Below, one piece after another: positions 10,536-19,556 of a stretch of DNA of 64,000 bases. The stretch comes from Telopea speciosissima. Taxonomy: Eukaryota > Streptophyta > Magnoliopsida > Proteales > Proteaceae. Location of the stretch: assembly GCF_018873765.1 (NCBI RefSeq), contig NW_025317422.1:1-64000 (forward strand), read 5' to 3'. Position numbers and translations under genes: made by a program. Within the stretch, counting starts at the first letter, position 1. Each line of letters starts with the position of its first letter. The notes under the pieces are model-generated. The model did not search any database and was not told the origin of the DNA. It worked only from the letters and a program-made list of their open reading frames with translations.

Positions 10536-13296
10536 CCCTGGAATGTGGTCATCTGGACCAGTAATCTGCAGGGCTGGAACCTCTCCAGAAGGCCCAACAC
10601 CTGACTCCACCTCCCCTACTCGGGAGGCGCAAGAAGAGCTCCCACCACCATAGACCCCTGGAATCATGGGGCGACCTGGAAACTGTCAAGAAAAGAAACA
10701 CATCAGGATAAAAGCTAACTTAACAATCTGAGGAGAAGAGGAAAAAATGGAGAAAATCTTACCTGAGGTCCCTCGCGGGTGAGGGGGACGCAGACTGTCT
10801 CTCGGAGAAGGAAGTCGATATAGTCCGTCTTGGCTAGCACCAGCCCAGTCGCAGGCTCACCAACCCTCCAGTGCTCGATCTCATCCTGATCCATCAAGGC
10901 TGGCTGATGGACCCGAGCAGGAGGAGGGCAGGGCACCAAGCGAGCCTCAGACCACTGCAGGGACACTCGCTCTCTAAAGTAAAAGGCAAACCCCCATGGG
11001 CCCTCAAAAAGGACCCTGTGGGTGGAGAGAGTTGAGACCCTGTCAAACATGTCCGGCTCTAAAATCATCTCCCCCAAATAAGGGCGGAGAGAAGCCTATC
11101 AAGTAAGAGTCAGGATCAATGCAAAAAAAAAAGAGAGAAAGAAAAGAAAAGAGAAAGTAAGATAAGCAACCACTGTAGATTTACCTCGGTAGGCTGCAGC
11201 TCGTTCAGGAGGCCGCGAATGGACCCAAGGTCCTTATGGCAACCGTTCCTGAGCAAATGGGACTTACGCCATCGCGTAGTCCGAGGAAAGGTGGTTCCGG
11301 GGTCATCTCCAGGTCTGAAAGTGGGGACCCAGAACCGAAGGATCTCATAGCTCCACGTCTGTAATAGGTAACCATAAATGAGCTCAAATAAATAAGAATG
11401 GGATAAAAACAAAAAAAGGGAAAGAGAGAAAGGCAAAGTTGAGAGAACTAACCCATAGGACGTAGCAATCCGATCAGGTTCGACGACCCCACAACCAGAT
11501 AGTCTAGCATATCTAGGAAGTAGGCGTACGCTGAATCCCCCCAATCGTAGCCTGCAGTCACGTCAAAGTGCTCAAAGAAGTGAACATATGCGGCATCGGC
11601 TATCACCGTACCCGTCATATCGCTGAAGATCACCTCCGCCAGCAAGAAGAGGAGGAAGCATCGAGCCTGCTGATCCTGAAGGACGGACGGTGACTGGTCT
11701 GTAACAACCCTCTCATCTCAGGCACCCCTCAGGACCGACGCGGGGATCTCTCTCCTTGTAACGGCAATCCCCAACTGCTGCCTGTTATACTCCAGGCGCT
11801 CTGATGGCTCCGTCGAGGCTATAATCCTCTCCTCCGAAGTCAGTGTCACGGGTACCCCACCAAAGGGTAATCCCGTGATCATGTAGAAATCTAGGGGGGT
11901 GACCGTCACCTCACCAAAGGGAAGGTGAAATGTATGGGTGCTCGGCCACCACCTCTCTATCAGAGCCCTCGCAGTCGGGCTGTCCAACTCGCGGGCTAGG
12001 GATGAGGAGATGTGTCCCAACCCGGTCCGAACCACCAGCGACTGTACAGTCGGGCAGAGTGTGCGGTACCCCTCTAAAACAGCCTCCAACCCACAATACT
12101 TCTTGGGCGAAGGAAGGGGGCTGCCCTGCAAAAGAAAAATAAGGCAAATGGTTAACCAAAATAATTGGGACAATAATTAAATAAATAGTAAAAAAAAAAA
12201 AAAAAGAGAGAGAGGGAGAGACTGTAAAAAGGGGGCGTTACCTCAATTTACATGTCAAAAGATATTTAGGGTAGTGTCTGATGGCCTTGCTTTGATTTGC
12301 TTACTACCAGGTGCCTAGGATGGTATCTAGAGGTGTTACCTAGGTCTATGTGCCAAAAGACACTTAGGGTAGTGTATGATGGCCTTGCTTTGATTTGCAT
12401 GCCACTAGATGCCTAGGGTGGTATCTAGAGGTGTTACCTAGGTTTGCATGCCAAAAGACACTTAGGGTAGTGTTTGATGGCATCGCTTTGATTTACGTGC
12501 CACTGGGTGCCTAGGATGATATCTAGAGACGTTGTCTAGATTTATGTGCCAAAAGACGCTTAGGGTGGTGTCTGATAACCTTGCTTTGATTTGCATGCCA
12601 CTAGGTACCTAGGATGGTATCTAGAGGCATTACCTCGATTTACATGCCAAAAGATATTTAGGATAGTGTCTGATGGCCTTGCTTTGATTTGCATGCCACT
12701 AGGTGCCTAGAAGGGTATCTAGAGGTGTTACCTCAATTTATGTGCCAAAAGATACTTAGGATAGTATCCGATGGCCTTACTTTGATTTGCGTGCCACTAG
12801 GTGCCTAGGATGGTATCTAGAGACGTTACTTAGATTTACGTGTTAAAAGATCCTTAGGGTGGTATCTGATGGCCCTGCTTTGATTTACGTGCCATTAGGT
12901 GCCTAGGAGGGTATCTAGAGGCGTTACCTAGATTTGCATGCCAAAAGACATTTAGGGTAGTGTCTGATGGCCTCGCTTTGATTTACGTGTCACTAGGTGC
13001 CTAGGATGATATCTAGAGGCGTTACTTAAATTTGCATGCCATTAGGTGTTTGGGGTAGAATCTAGGGACGTTACCTCGAATCTATGCGGTGAGGTATGAA
13101 GCTAATATAAATAAAATGCATAAATTGAAAGGGAAAGAGTAAGAGTACTGACCTGGCCCCATATGGAGCGGCAACCATGGCGGGCAGTGTCGGCTAAGGT
13201 AACCCCTGAAGGATACCATGCAGCTCGTGCATCGCAAGCAGTAGTACCGAGTAGTGGCTCCCGGTGAGACTGGCGTCCTCGTCGGCGGAAAGACAT
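10536..13296 (-). CDS. Antisense plant-mobile-domain (PMD) gene inside the Tat element
   Basis: The minus strand encodes blocks of a plant mobile domain, the MAIL1/MAIN-like family also captured by some transposons. It begins at 13296 with MSFRRRGRQSHREPLLGT and shows a donor-like GT near 13152 and an acceptor-like AG near 12131. It then has GLPFGG (about 11860), a block with YVHFFEHFDVTAGYDWGDSA (about 11570), and LLQTWSYEILRFWVP (about 11350). The arrangement suggests a multi-exon gene transcribed opposite to gag. Extra antisense ORFs are known in Tat and Ogre elements. The product's role in the element is unknown; PMD proteins are linked to silencing and transcription control in plants. 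Treated as a fossil; exon structure beyond the first intron was not resolved. Confidence 0.75.
12240..13092 (+). repeat. 98-bp tandem repeats within the antisense gene's first intron
   Basis: About eight or nine copies of a unit of about 98 bp, each with TGCCAAAAGA, then TAGGGTAGTGTCTGATGGCC, TTGCTTTGATTTGC and GGTGCCTAGGATGGTATCTA. The array lies between the donor-like site near 13152 and the acceptor-like site near 12131 of the antisense PMD gene, so it would be intronic. Internal tandem arrays are common in Tat/Ogre elements. Confidence 0.85.
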
Positions 13297-13390
13297 GATG
13301 TGAGTGAATAAAAAGGGAGTGAAGTCAAAAATAAAAAACAGCAAAGCTTCGCAGCAGAAATGAGAGTGAAGAAATGAGGGAGGGAGCCCT

Positions 13391-13600
13391 CTATTTATAA
13401 ACTCTCCATCGCGCCCACGGCGCCGTGGAATTCTCCACGGTCCCGTGGGACAGCGGCCCACGACGCCGTGGAGGTTTGCCCACGGAGCTGTGAAGTCTGG
13501 CACAGAGCCGTGCACGCGGGGCCGTGCACGCCGAGCCGTGCAAGCACGGTGCCGCCCATACACGGGGCCTTGCAGACCCCCACACGGCGCCGTGGACCAA
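13391..13600 (-). promoter_or_regulatory. Antisense promoter resembling the LTR promoter
   Basis: On the minus strand TATAAATAG (about 13391-13399) is followed by AGGGCTCCCTCCCTCATTTC. The LTR has TATAAATAG followed by GAGGGTCCCCTCCCACATTT. Upstream on the minus strand lie palindromes of the LTR U3 type, including CCACGGCGCCGTGG at 13415-13428 and variants to about 13590. I infer that this promoter and the LTR promoter share origin. The antisense ATG at 13296 lies about 95 bp downstream of the TATA box. Confidence 0.7.
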
Positions 13601-13752
13601 GAAAAAAGAAAAAAAAAAGAGAAGAAAAAAAAAAAAAAGAAGGAAAAAGAAAATAAAGAAAATAAAGAAAAAAAAAAAAAAGAAAGAAGAAAAGAAAAGA
13701 AAGAAAGAGAAGAAAGAACATTAAAACAAAAAAAAAAATAAAAAAATAAAAA
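13601..13752 (+). repeat. A-rich polypurine tract in the Tat element
   Basis: About 150 bp almost wholly A and G (runs of AAAGAAAAAG type), just upstream of the antisense promoter in its own orientation. The long ORFs across it are low-complexity artefacts. Confidence 0.8.
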
Positions 13753-13764
13753 ATGCCCAGTGAA

Positions 13765-14712
13765 ATCCCTCAATACTGAATGCTTCGGTCGAGTGGTGCC
13801 TTATCACCCTCCAAACTTAATGGTTTTGGTCGAGTGGCACCTTATAACCATCCAAGTTTGACTTTCGGTTGAGTGGTACCTTATCACCCTCAAATTTGAT
13901 CTTCGGGCCGAGTGGTGCCTTATCTAGATCTTCGATCGAGTGGTGCCTTATCACCCTCCAAACTTGATGGTTTCAGTCGAATGGCACCTTATAACCATCC
14001 GAGTTTGACTTTCGATTGAGTGGTGCCTTATCACCCTCAAATTTGATCTTCGGGCCGAGTGGTGCCTTATCTAGATCTTCGGTCGAGTGGTGCCTTATCA
14101 CCCTCCAAACTTGATGGTTTCAGTCGAGTGGCACCTTATAACCATCCAAGTTTGACTTTCGGTTGAGTGGTGCCTTATCACCCTCAAATTTGATCTTCGG
14201 GCCGAGTGGTGCCTTATCTAGATCTTCAGTCGAGTGGTGCCTTATCACCCTCCAAACTTGATGGCTTTGGTCGAATGGCACCTTATAACCATCCAAGTTT
14301 GACTTTCGGTTGAGTGGTGCCTTATCACCCTCAAATTTGATCTTCAGGCCGAGTGGTGCCTTATTTTGATCTTAGGTTGAGTGGTGCCTTATCACCCTCA
14401 AAATTCTATCCCAGTGGAGTCCCTCATATTCGATCTTGTGGGCCGAGTGGTGCCTTATCTAGATCTTCAGTCGAGTGGTGCCTTATCACCCTCCAAACTT
14501 GATGGTTTCGGTCGAGTGGCACCTTATAACCATCCAAGTTTGACTTTCGATTGAGTGGTACCTTATCACCCTCAAATTTGATCTTCGAGCCGAGTGGTGC
14601 CTTATTTAGATCTTAGGTTGAGTGCTGTCTTATCACCCTCAAAATTCTATCCCAATGGAGTCCCTCATATTCGATCTTGTGGGCCGAGTGGTGCCTTATC
14701 ACCCTCAAAAAT
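13765..14712 (+). repeat. Higher-order tandem repeat (about 147 bp of about 36-bp subunits)
   Basis: The phrase GAGTGGTGCCTTATCACCCT recurs throughout. Four related subunits (CCAAACTTGATGG, ATAACCATCCAAGTTTGACT, CCCTCAAATTTGATCTTC and GGGCCGAGTGGTGCCTTATC) form a unit of about 147 bp repeated about five to six times, with two altered units near the end. It lies between the antisense promoter and the 3' LTR. No function is visible. Confidence 0.85.
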
Positions 14713-14928
14713 TGTTTGAGCAATGCTCACAAGATAAAGATTTGGTTCTTTCGAGTTTTTCTTTTGAGGATTATCGAAAGATTTCATAGTGATTAACCAC
14801 CTGTTTTTAGCAACTCTGTCGCCTTTAAGCAAACCGTCAGTAGTACATGCTCTTGATGATAAAATTAGTCGGTCTTTTGTCTTTACCCTTCGGCTGTTGG
14901 CACAGGCCTCGGCCAAAGAGGGGCAAAC

Positions 14929-16234
14929 TGTAGACGCTGATTTTTTGTCACCCCCTAATTGGCGATGATGACAACGGGACATGGACGATGGACAATGCAC
15001 TCCCCCTCTTTTTAGACCCAAGATACCTGACCCATAAAGACTAAGAACCATGCTGAGCACAAAATGACCCATTTTAGGCCCAAAAACAAGGAAAAATGGC
15101 ATTGCGCTCCCACAGCGCCGTGGACTCTTCCCACGGCGCCGTGAACTCCTTCCCACGGCATCGTGGGCGCCTTCCCATGGCACCGTGGGGATGTGTACCA
15201 GATTTCCACGGTGCCATGAGGGGGTGTGACATCAGCCTGCTGATGTCACCCACGGCGCCGTGGACATCTCCACGGTGCTGTGGAGGACTTATCCATCCAG
15301 GAGAGAGAAGGAGTCCCTCCCTATAAATAGGAGGGTCCCCTCCCACATTTCCCAAGGAAGATTGGGTGGAGAGACCCTCCCCAAGTGATTCCTAGCCCCT
15401 TTTCCTCCCTTTTCACCCTCATTTCTCCTCCTTCTCTCATGAGAGTGTGAGTGCTTGAAGTTTTCTTGTGGCAGACAGATCCTTCGATTGTCCCTCTGAG
15501 TATAGAGCGCTTTTGCTCCTTAGCATTGTTATCCCGTCTGTGCATGGATAACCATCAAAACTCCTTTATTACGGACGTTATTCTGTCTGTTTACCCCTCT
15601 CCAAATCACTTGAAAGAGCTATTACTCTGTCGAGAAAGAATCGGTGTCAGTCTATTCGTCTATCTCCCCTGAGCTAGGGGAATACAACCATACAGGTATA
15701 ATTACTGCATTTTTGTTGATTCATTGTAGTCCTTTCATATTTCATCGTTTTAGCCCGCATTTTTCATATATGTAGTTTAGTTTATTATGCTTTAGTTCAA
15801 TTCATAGCATCTGAATGTAGTCCATAATATCCCCCATCCCCGTAATAAAAGAGAGAGAACATTCGTCCTTATGTAGCATCTAACACAAAGAGACCGGCTT
15901 CGGCCGGGCGAGGTGGGTGCCTAACACCTTCCCACACTCGTAACCTGACCCCTTGCTCGAACCTTTGGTCAGACCATATGGAGTCACGTAGCCTGATTCC
16001 GCTCACAACGGATAGGGCTACACTTAATGGGTCCTAGGCCCTAACCCTAGGTGGCGACTTCACATTACATTAGCATACTTTAATGCATGATCCCAATCCC
16101 CTATTTATCAATATTATACATTGACAATATTATCCATATCCATATACACACACACATGTATCTCCCAAAACCCTATGTCGCCATATACTATAAGGGCTGA
16201 GGAACCCTCATCTCGAGGGACCACGGTACTTACA
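14929..16234 (+). repeat. 3' LTR of the Tat element
   Basis: A 1,306-bp LTR from TGTAGACGCTGATT to GGTACTTACA, preceded by the polypurine tract. TATA box at 15322-15330. It differs from the 5' LTR by scattered substitutions and one block of about 30 bp in the U3 palindrome region. Confidence 0.92.
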
Positions 16235-16810
16235 CATATGCTTTGTGCTTTAGAAATTTGAGGGGGCTGATCTTCTTAGATTTGTTAAAGCTAGCTTTCC
16301 TAAGCCGTATTCTTGGCCATTTTAGATATTATCCTATTTACATCACACTGAAGTGATTTGCAATTTATTCTGTTCTGTGTTAGCTGGTTTCTCTTGGTTC
16401 CTACTGCGGTATTATAGCTATGAATGCAATCTGGTAGTGATAAAGTTTTTTTAAGCTTCTGTTTGTTATAATTGCTAGATCTACATCTAAAAGCTGCTAC
16501 GATCTGTGTTACGTTGATAATAGTAGTGTTTACCTATTTGTTTGTCCGAGATTTGCTCTGCTAACACTTTACTCACATTTGCTCGGTTTTAGTAAGTATT
16601 AGCAATTGCTTACTATTCTGATAGATCTTGAATCTTTACTTTCATTTGTGGTTCCTTATTGTTTATAGGATTTAATACTGCCAGAAACGGCCATGGCTGG
16701 AGTCCTTTGAACCATAGATTTTGTGATCTGGTATCTAAGATCATCCTCTCTGGTCGAGGATATAAGATCCAACTCCTTTTGTTTTCTAGTTTGTGTTGAT
16801 ATCTGTAGGG

Positions 16811-17902
16811 ATGGAGTGGGAACCAGAAATGGATGATCCACCGATTGAAGCTGATGATGACATCTCAGATCGGCTATTGGCTCTACCAGATACAGCCATT
16901 AGCAAACTAGGTCTGAATCTAGGGCCAGTTAATTGGTCTCATGTGATCGTCGGTTGTGTGTTTACCAGTAAGAGAATCACGGCGCCGATGGTATCTAAGG
17001 CACTATCAAGTGCTTGGAACATTAAAAGAGAACTGGTAGTCCAACAAATTGGCCATAAATTGTTCCTGATTCAACTGGAGCATCCGACGGAGGTAAAGAC
17101 AGCTCTCATCCTAGGGCCATGGCTTATTAAACAAGATCTTATTGCTTTTCAGAAATGGATTCCAACTACATCATCGAAGCAACTTCAATTCCATTGGATG
17201 GAGATCTGGATGCACTTGTATGGACTTCCGATGCATCTACACACTCGTGCTGTAGCAGAGCAAATTGCATGTAAGATGGGGATCTTCCATGATGTCCGCC
17301 TACCTATGGGACTAAGGGATTTTGGCCAATCTTTCACAATTCGTGTGTCTATGTGTACTGATATTCCACTGAGAGTGTGTATGCGCATCAACCGAGAGGG
17401 ACTGAATCCTTACTGGGTTGAGATTGCTTATGCGAAGGTGCCATCATTCTGTTTCTTCTGTGGTATTATTGGCCATGACCAGAGGAATTGTCTGGCAAAA
17501 AACTCTAAGGAATCAGGATCCCGATCAGCCTTGTTCCACCAGCTTGAGGATGAATGCCGGCAAGAATGTTTTGCTGCTATGTTCGGAGAATGGCTTAAGC
17601 TTGGAAGCTCTGTTAAACGCCCCCCGGTGGCACTGCAACTAAGGCTAATGGCGAAAACCATTATCATTGAACGAGAACGGGCTTTTGAATGTTTATACTC
17701 ATCAAATGGGGGAGACAAACCTCGTCAGACTGTTCAACCAGATCAACTTGAGGATTGGAGCTACAATCTGAGTGAATTAGTTCACAGCTACCTTCGTCCC
17801 AACGTTGTTGACTTCATGCAATTTGGACCTAGAGGAGTGCAGGTGGCCTTATTGGGAGGTGCTCGGAACTTAAAGCGTGTCGCTAAGGGACTGATGTCAT
17901 AA
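16811..17902 (+). CDS. LINE ORF1 protein: DUF4283 plus CCHC zinc knuckle
   Basis: A 363-residue frame starting MEWEPEMDDPPIEADDDISD; the ATG at 16811 follows an open but non-ATG extension. Residues about 40-180 match the DUF4283 pattern (SKALSSAWNIKRELVVQQIG, ILGPWLIKQDLIAFQKW, WMEIWMHLYGLPMHLHTRAV). Residues about 215-235 form a knuckle, CFFCGIIGHDQRNC (CX2CX4HX4C). Such proteins bind LINE RNA and are the usual ORF1 of plant L1 elements. It ends GLMS then TAA; units 2 and 3 read serine instead of this stop, so the ancestral frame probably ran on toward the zf-RVT part. This is the only one of the three copies whose ORF1 is unbroken. Confidence 0.82.
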   Translation: MEWEPEMDDPPIEADDDISDRLLALPDTAISKLGLNLGPVNWSHVIVGCVFTSKRITAPMVSKALSSAWNIKRELVVQQIGHKLFLIQLEHPTEVKTALILGPWLIKQDLIAFQKWIPTTSSKQLQFHWMEIWMHLYGLPMHLHTRAVAEQIACKMGIFHDVRLPMGLRDFGQSFTIRVSMCTDIPLRVCMRINREGLNPYWVEIAYAKVPSFCFFCGIIGHDQRNCLAKNSKESGSRSALFHQLEDECRQECFAAMFGEWLKLGSSVKRPPVALQLRLMAKTIIIERERAFECLYSSNGGDKPRQTVQPDQLEDWSYNLSELVHSYLRPNVVDFMQFGPRGVQVALLGGARNLKRVAKGLMS

Positions 17903-18117
17903 AAATTATCCCCCTCTCACCGGAGAACTAATGATGCTGATGACGTTGCCTTGCCAAGTCGGTCCACCAAGGACCAGTGTGGGTCCTTTGAGACAGAATC
18001 GGAACCCCTTGACTTAAACAAGGAGGCCCCTAACTCCACTGGAATTGAAAACTGGTTTGGATCTAATCCTATATTTGGACCTTTCCCCCCTCTTGGGCTG
18101 ATCTGTCATTTGGGCCA

Positions 18118-18750
18118 TTGGCTCTGACTGGGTCTAATACTCTGTCGGAGCTTGATACCCTAGCTGGGGCCCCTCGTCCGTTGGTCTTAAATCAGTCAGC
18201 GAGACCACGGCCAAAGCAAGCAATAAGTTCAATACCTTTAACTGAGATAGCTTTGAACAGTCTCACTCACGGCGTTACGACTGTAGGTATGGATTCTAAT
18301 TCCCTCATTGGAGCTATTCCTTCTCCCCCTCGGGCCATGGAATACTTGGAAAGCCCAATCAGTATTTTTGCTATCACTGACTCTTGGTGTTGGTCTGCTG
18401 CTACCAATGGTATGTTCTCTGTTTGGTCGGCTTTTTTCCTGGCACTCCAGGTCCAAGAGACTGTTTCACCTTTAGGTGGACCTTCCACTTGTAAGCTACC
18501 TTGGAAACACCTTTGGAAACTCAAGATTACTCCCAAACTAAAAGTCTTTCTCTGGAAGTGTTGTTCAGATTTAATAGCGGTGAACTGCTTGCTTTATGAT
18601 AGGCGCATATCAACTAGCCCCTTATGTCCCATCTACTTAAACAATGAAGAAACGGTTGTGCATGCACTGTTTCATTGTGATTTTGTGGCCACTTGCTGGA
18701 GGGTGTCCTCTTTTCGCTTTGACACCCTAGCATTCAGGGGAAATCAATGA
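18118..18750 (+). CDS. LINE ORF2 remnant: zf-RVT domain (unit 1)
   Basis: A 210-residue open stretch. After a low-similarity linker (ALTGSNTLSELDTLAGAP) it gives DSWCWSAATNGMFSVWSAFF, then WKHLWKLKITPKLKVFLWKC and CPIYLNNEETVVHALFHC, which is the zinc-binding domain found after reverse transcriptase in plant LINEs. The second cysteine of the CPxC pair is tyrosine here but cysteine in units 2 and 3. There is a frame break relative to the upstream linker and a stop just after the domain. Confidence 0.75.
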   Translation: MALTGSNTLSELDTLAGAPRPLVLNQSARPRPKQAISSIPLTEIALNSLTHGVTTVGMDSNSLIGAIPSPPRAMEYLESPISIFAITDSWCWSAATNGMFSVWSAFFLALQVQETVSPLGGPSTCKLPWKHLWKLKITPKLKVFLWKCCSDLIAVNCLLYDRRISTSPLCPIYLNNEETVVHALFHCDFVATCWRVSSFRFDTLAFRGNQ

Positions 18751-18776
18751 CTGAAGTAACCTAGTAGTTTCTTGCA

Positions 18777-19499
18777 GTGGTTGATCAGTTTCCTTCCTCT
18801 GATGATGCTATTTTTCAGTGGATATCTTTGATTTGGCATATCTGGAAAGCCAGAAACAGTGTGGTCTTTTCCCATACTAACATCTCACCTTACGCTGTCA
18901 TCCAGGGTGCTTATCAATTTGCAATGGAAGGCGGGTTTTACTTGAACTTAAACCAGTGCAATTATCAAGCTGCCCCCCCTCCCCTGACTACTCATCCCCC
19001 TTTACCAGCCTCATGCTGGTCTGTGTACTCTGATGGAACTTGGAAAACTAATTCTTCTTGTGGTGGCAGGGGTGTTATCATTCAAGGTTATCGTGAGGAG
19101 TTTGTGGCTGCCAAATGCAAGACTGGCTGTAGCCTATCTGCTTTACCTATGGAGGTCGAGGCTCTTCTGGACGGTTTATTGCTGGGTAGAAGTCTCTCGT
19201 TACAGCATCTTTGCTACTACTCTGACTCTCTTGGCCTTATCAATTGCCTGAACAATACTTCCAAGGCTCTGGATTGGGCGACTGATGTAACAGTTCAGGA
19301 TATTTTGGCATTATGCCATGGCTTTTCTAGTGTAATGTTTAGGTTTGTGCCCTGTTCTAGTAATGGTGAAGCTCACGTACTTGCTAAAGGAGCTTCTTTG
19401 GTTGGTCTGTCTAAAGTTTGGTGGGTTGACCCACCGGCCTTTCTTGTAAACTCTGCTATTCTTAATAGCAGGGAAAACTTTTTTAGGTTCTTTAAATAA
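18777..19499 (+). CDS. LINE RNase H-like domain (unit 1)
   Basis: A 240-residue open stretch, WISLIWHIWKARNSVVFSHT then SVYSDGTWKTNSSCGGRGVI, MEVEALLDGLLLG, YYSDSLGLINCLNN and EAHVLAKGASLVG. It is an RNase H (RVT_3 type) fold. The acidic residues expected at the active site are present: Asp in YSDGTW, Glu in MEVEAL, Asp in YYSDSL. It ends just before the LINE 3' end. In unit 3 the first Asp is Asn (YSNGTW). The domain would degrade RNA in RNA-DNA hybrids in an autonomous element. Confidence 0.78.
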   Translation: MVDQFPSSDDAIFQWISLIWHIWKARNSVVFSHTNISPYAVIQGAYQFAMEGGFYLNLNQCNYQAAPPPLTTHPPLPASCWSVYSDGTWKTNSSCGGRGVIIQGYREEFVAAKCKTGCSLSALPMEVEALLDGLLLGRSLSLQHLCYYSDSLGLINCLNNTSKALDWATDVTVQDILALCHGFSSVMFRFVPCSSNGEAHVLAKGASLVGLSKVWWVDPPAFLVNSAILNSRENFFRFFK

Positions 19500-19556
19500 A
19501 GCGCGTGGCAGAGGCGTTTCTCCACCTTCTTTGATAAAAAAAAAAAACAAAAAAAA

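Larger units (their letters stand above)
3601..16234 (+). mobile_element. Ty3/gypsy Tat-lineage LTR retrotransposon, non-autonomous, with antisense extra gene
   Basis: A complete LTR-to-LTR insertion of 12,634 bp flanked by the 5-bp target duplication CATAT (3596-3600 and 16235-16239); units 2 and 3 preserve the empty site. It has 1.3-kb LTRs (TG...CA), a primer site just inside the 5' LTR, a gag, acidic extra ORFs, a protease, a region of antisense genes, two tandem-repeat blocks and a polypurine tract (AAAGAGGGGCAAAC) before the 3' LTR. No reverse transcriptase, RNase H or integrase segment is visible, so it would need a helper element. It is a broken or defective-class fossil with several interruptions in the gag-protease stretch. 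LTRs differ by perhaps 3-4 percent by eye, suggesting one to a few million years at usual plant rates. The lineage call rests on the primer site, gag type, large size and antisense plant-mobile-domain gene. Confidence 0.85.
16240..19556 (+). mobile_element. L1-type LINE derivative without endonuclease or RT (unit 1)
   Basis: The stretch holds a leader, an ORF1-type protein, then directly the zf-RVT and RNase H parts of a plant L1 ORF2, and ends in a 3' tail with a poly(A) run (about 19538). No AP-endonuclease or reverse transcriptase sequence lies between, so a large part of ORF2 has been lost. Units 2 (24792-26451 plus 29685-30715) and 3 (34614-37758) have the same join, so the deletion predates the tandem duplication. 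The 5' end of the insertion was not defined. In unit 1 the leader is cut off from the upstream TATA region by the Tat element. Confidence 0.82.

Noticed and set aside
13395-13773. Several long ORFs on both strands (Phe-rich or Lys-rich)
   Set aside because: They run across the A/G-rich tract and GC palindromes; low-complexity translation, not genes.
12240-14712. Regular repeats considered as a CRISPR-like or satellite locus
   Set aside because: There are no unique spacers, and the units are contiguous tandem copies inside an LTR element of a plant genome.
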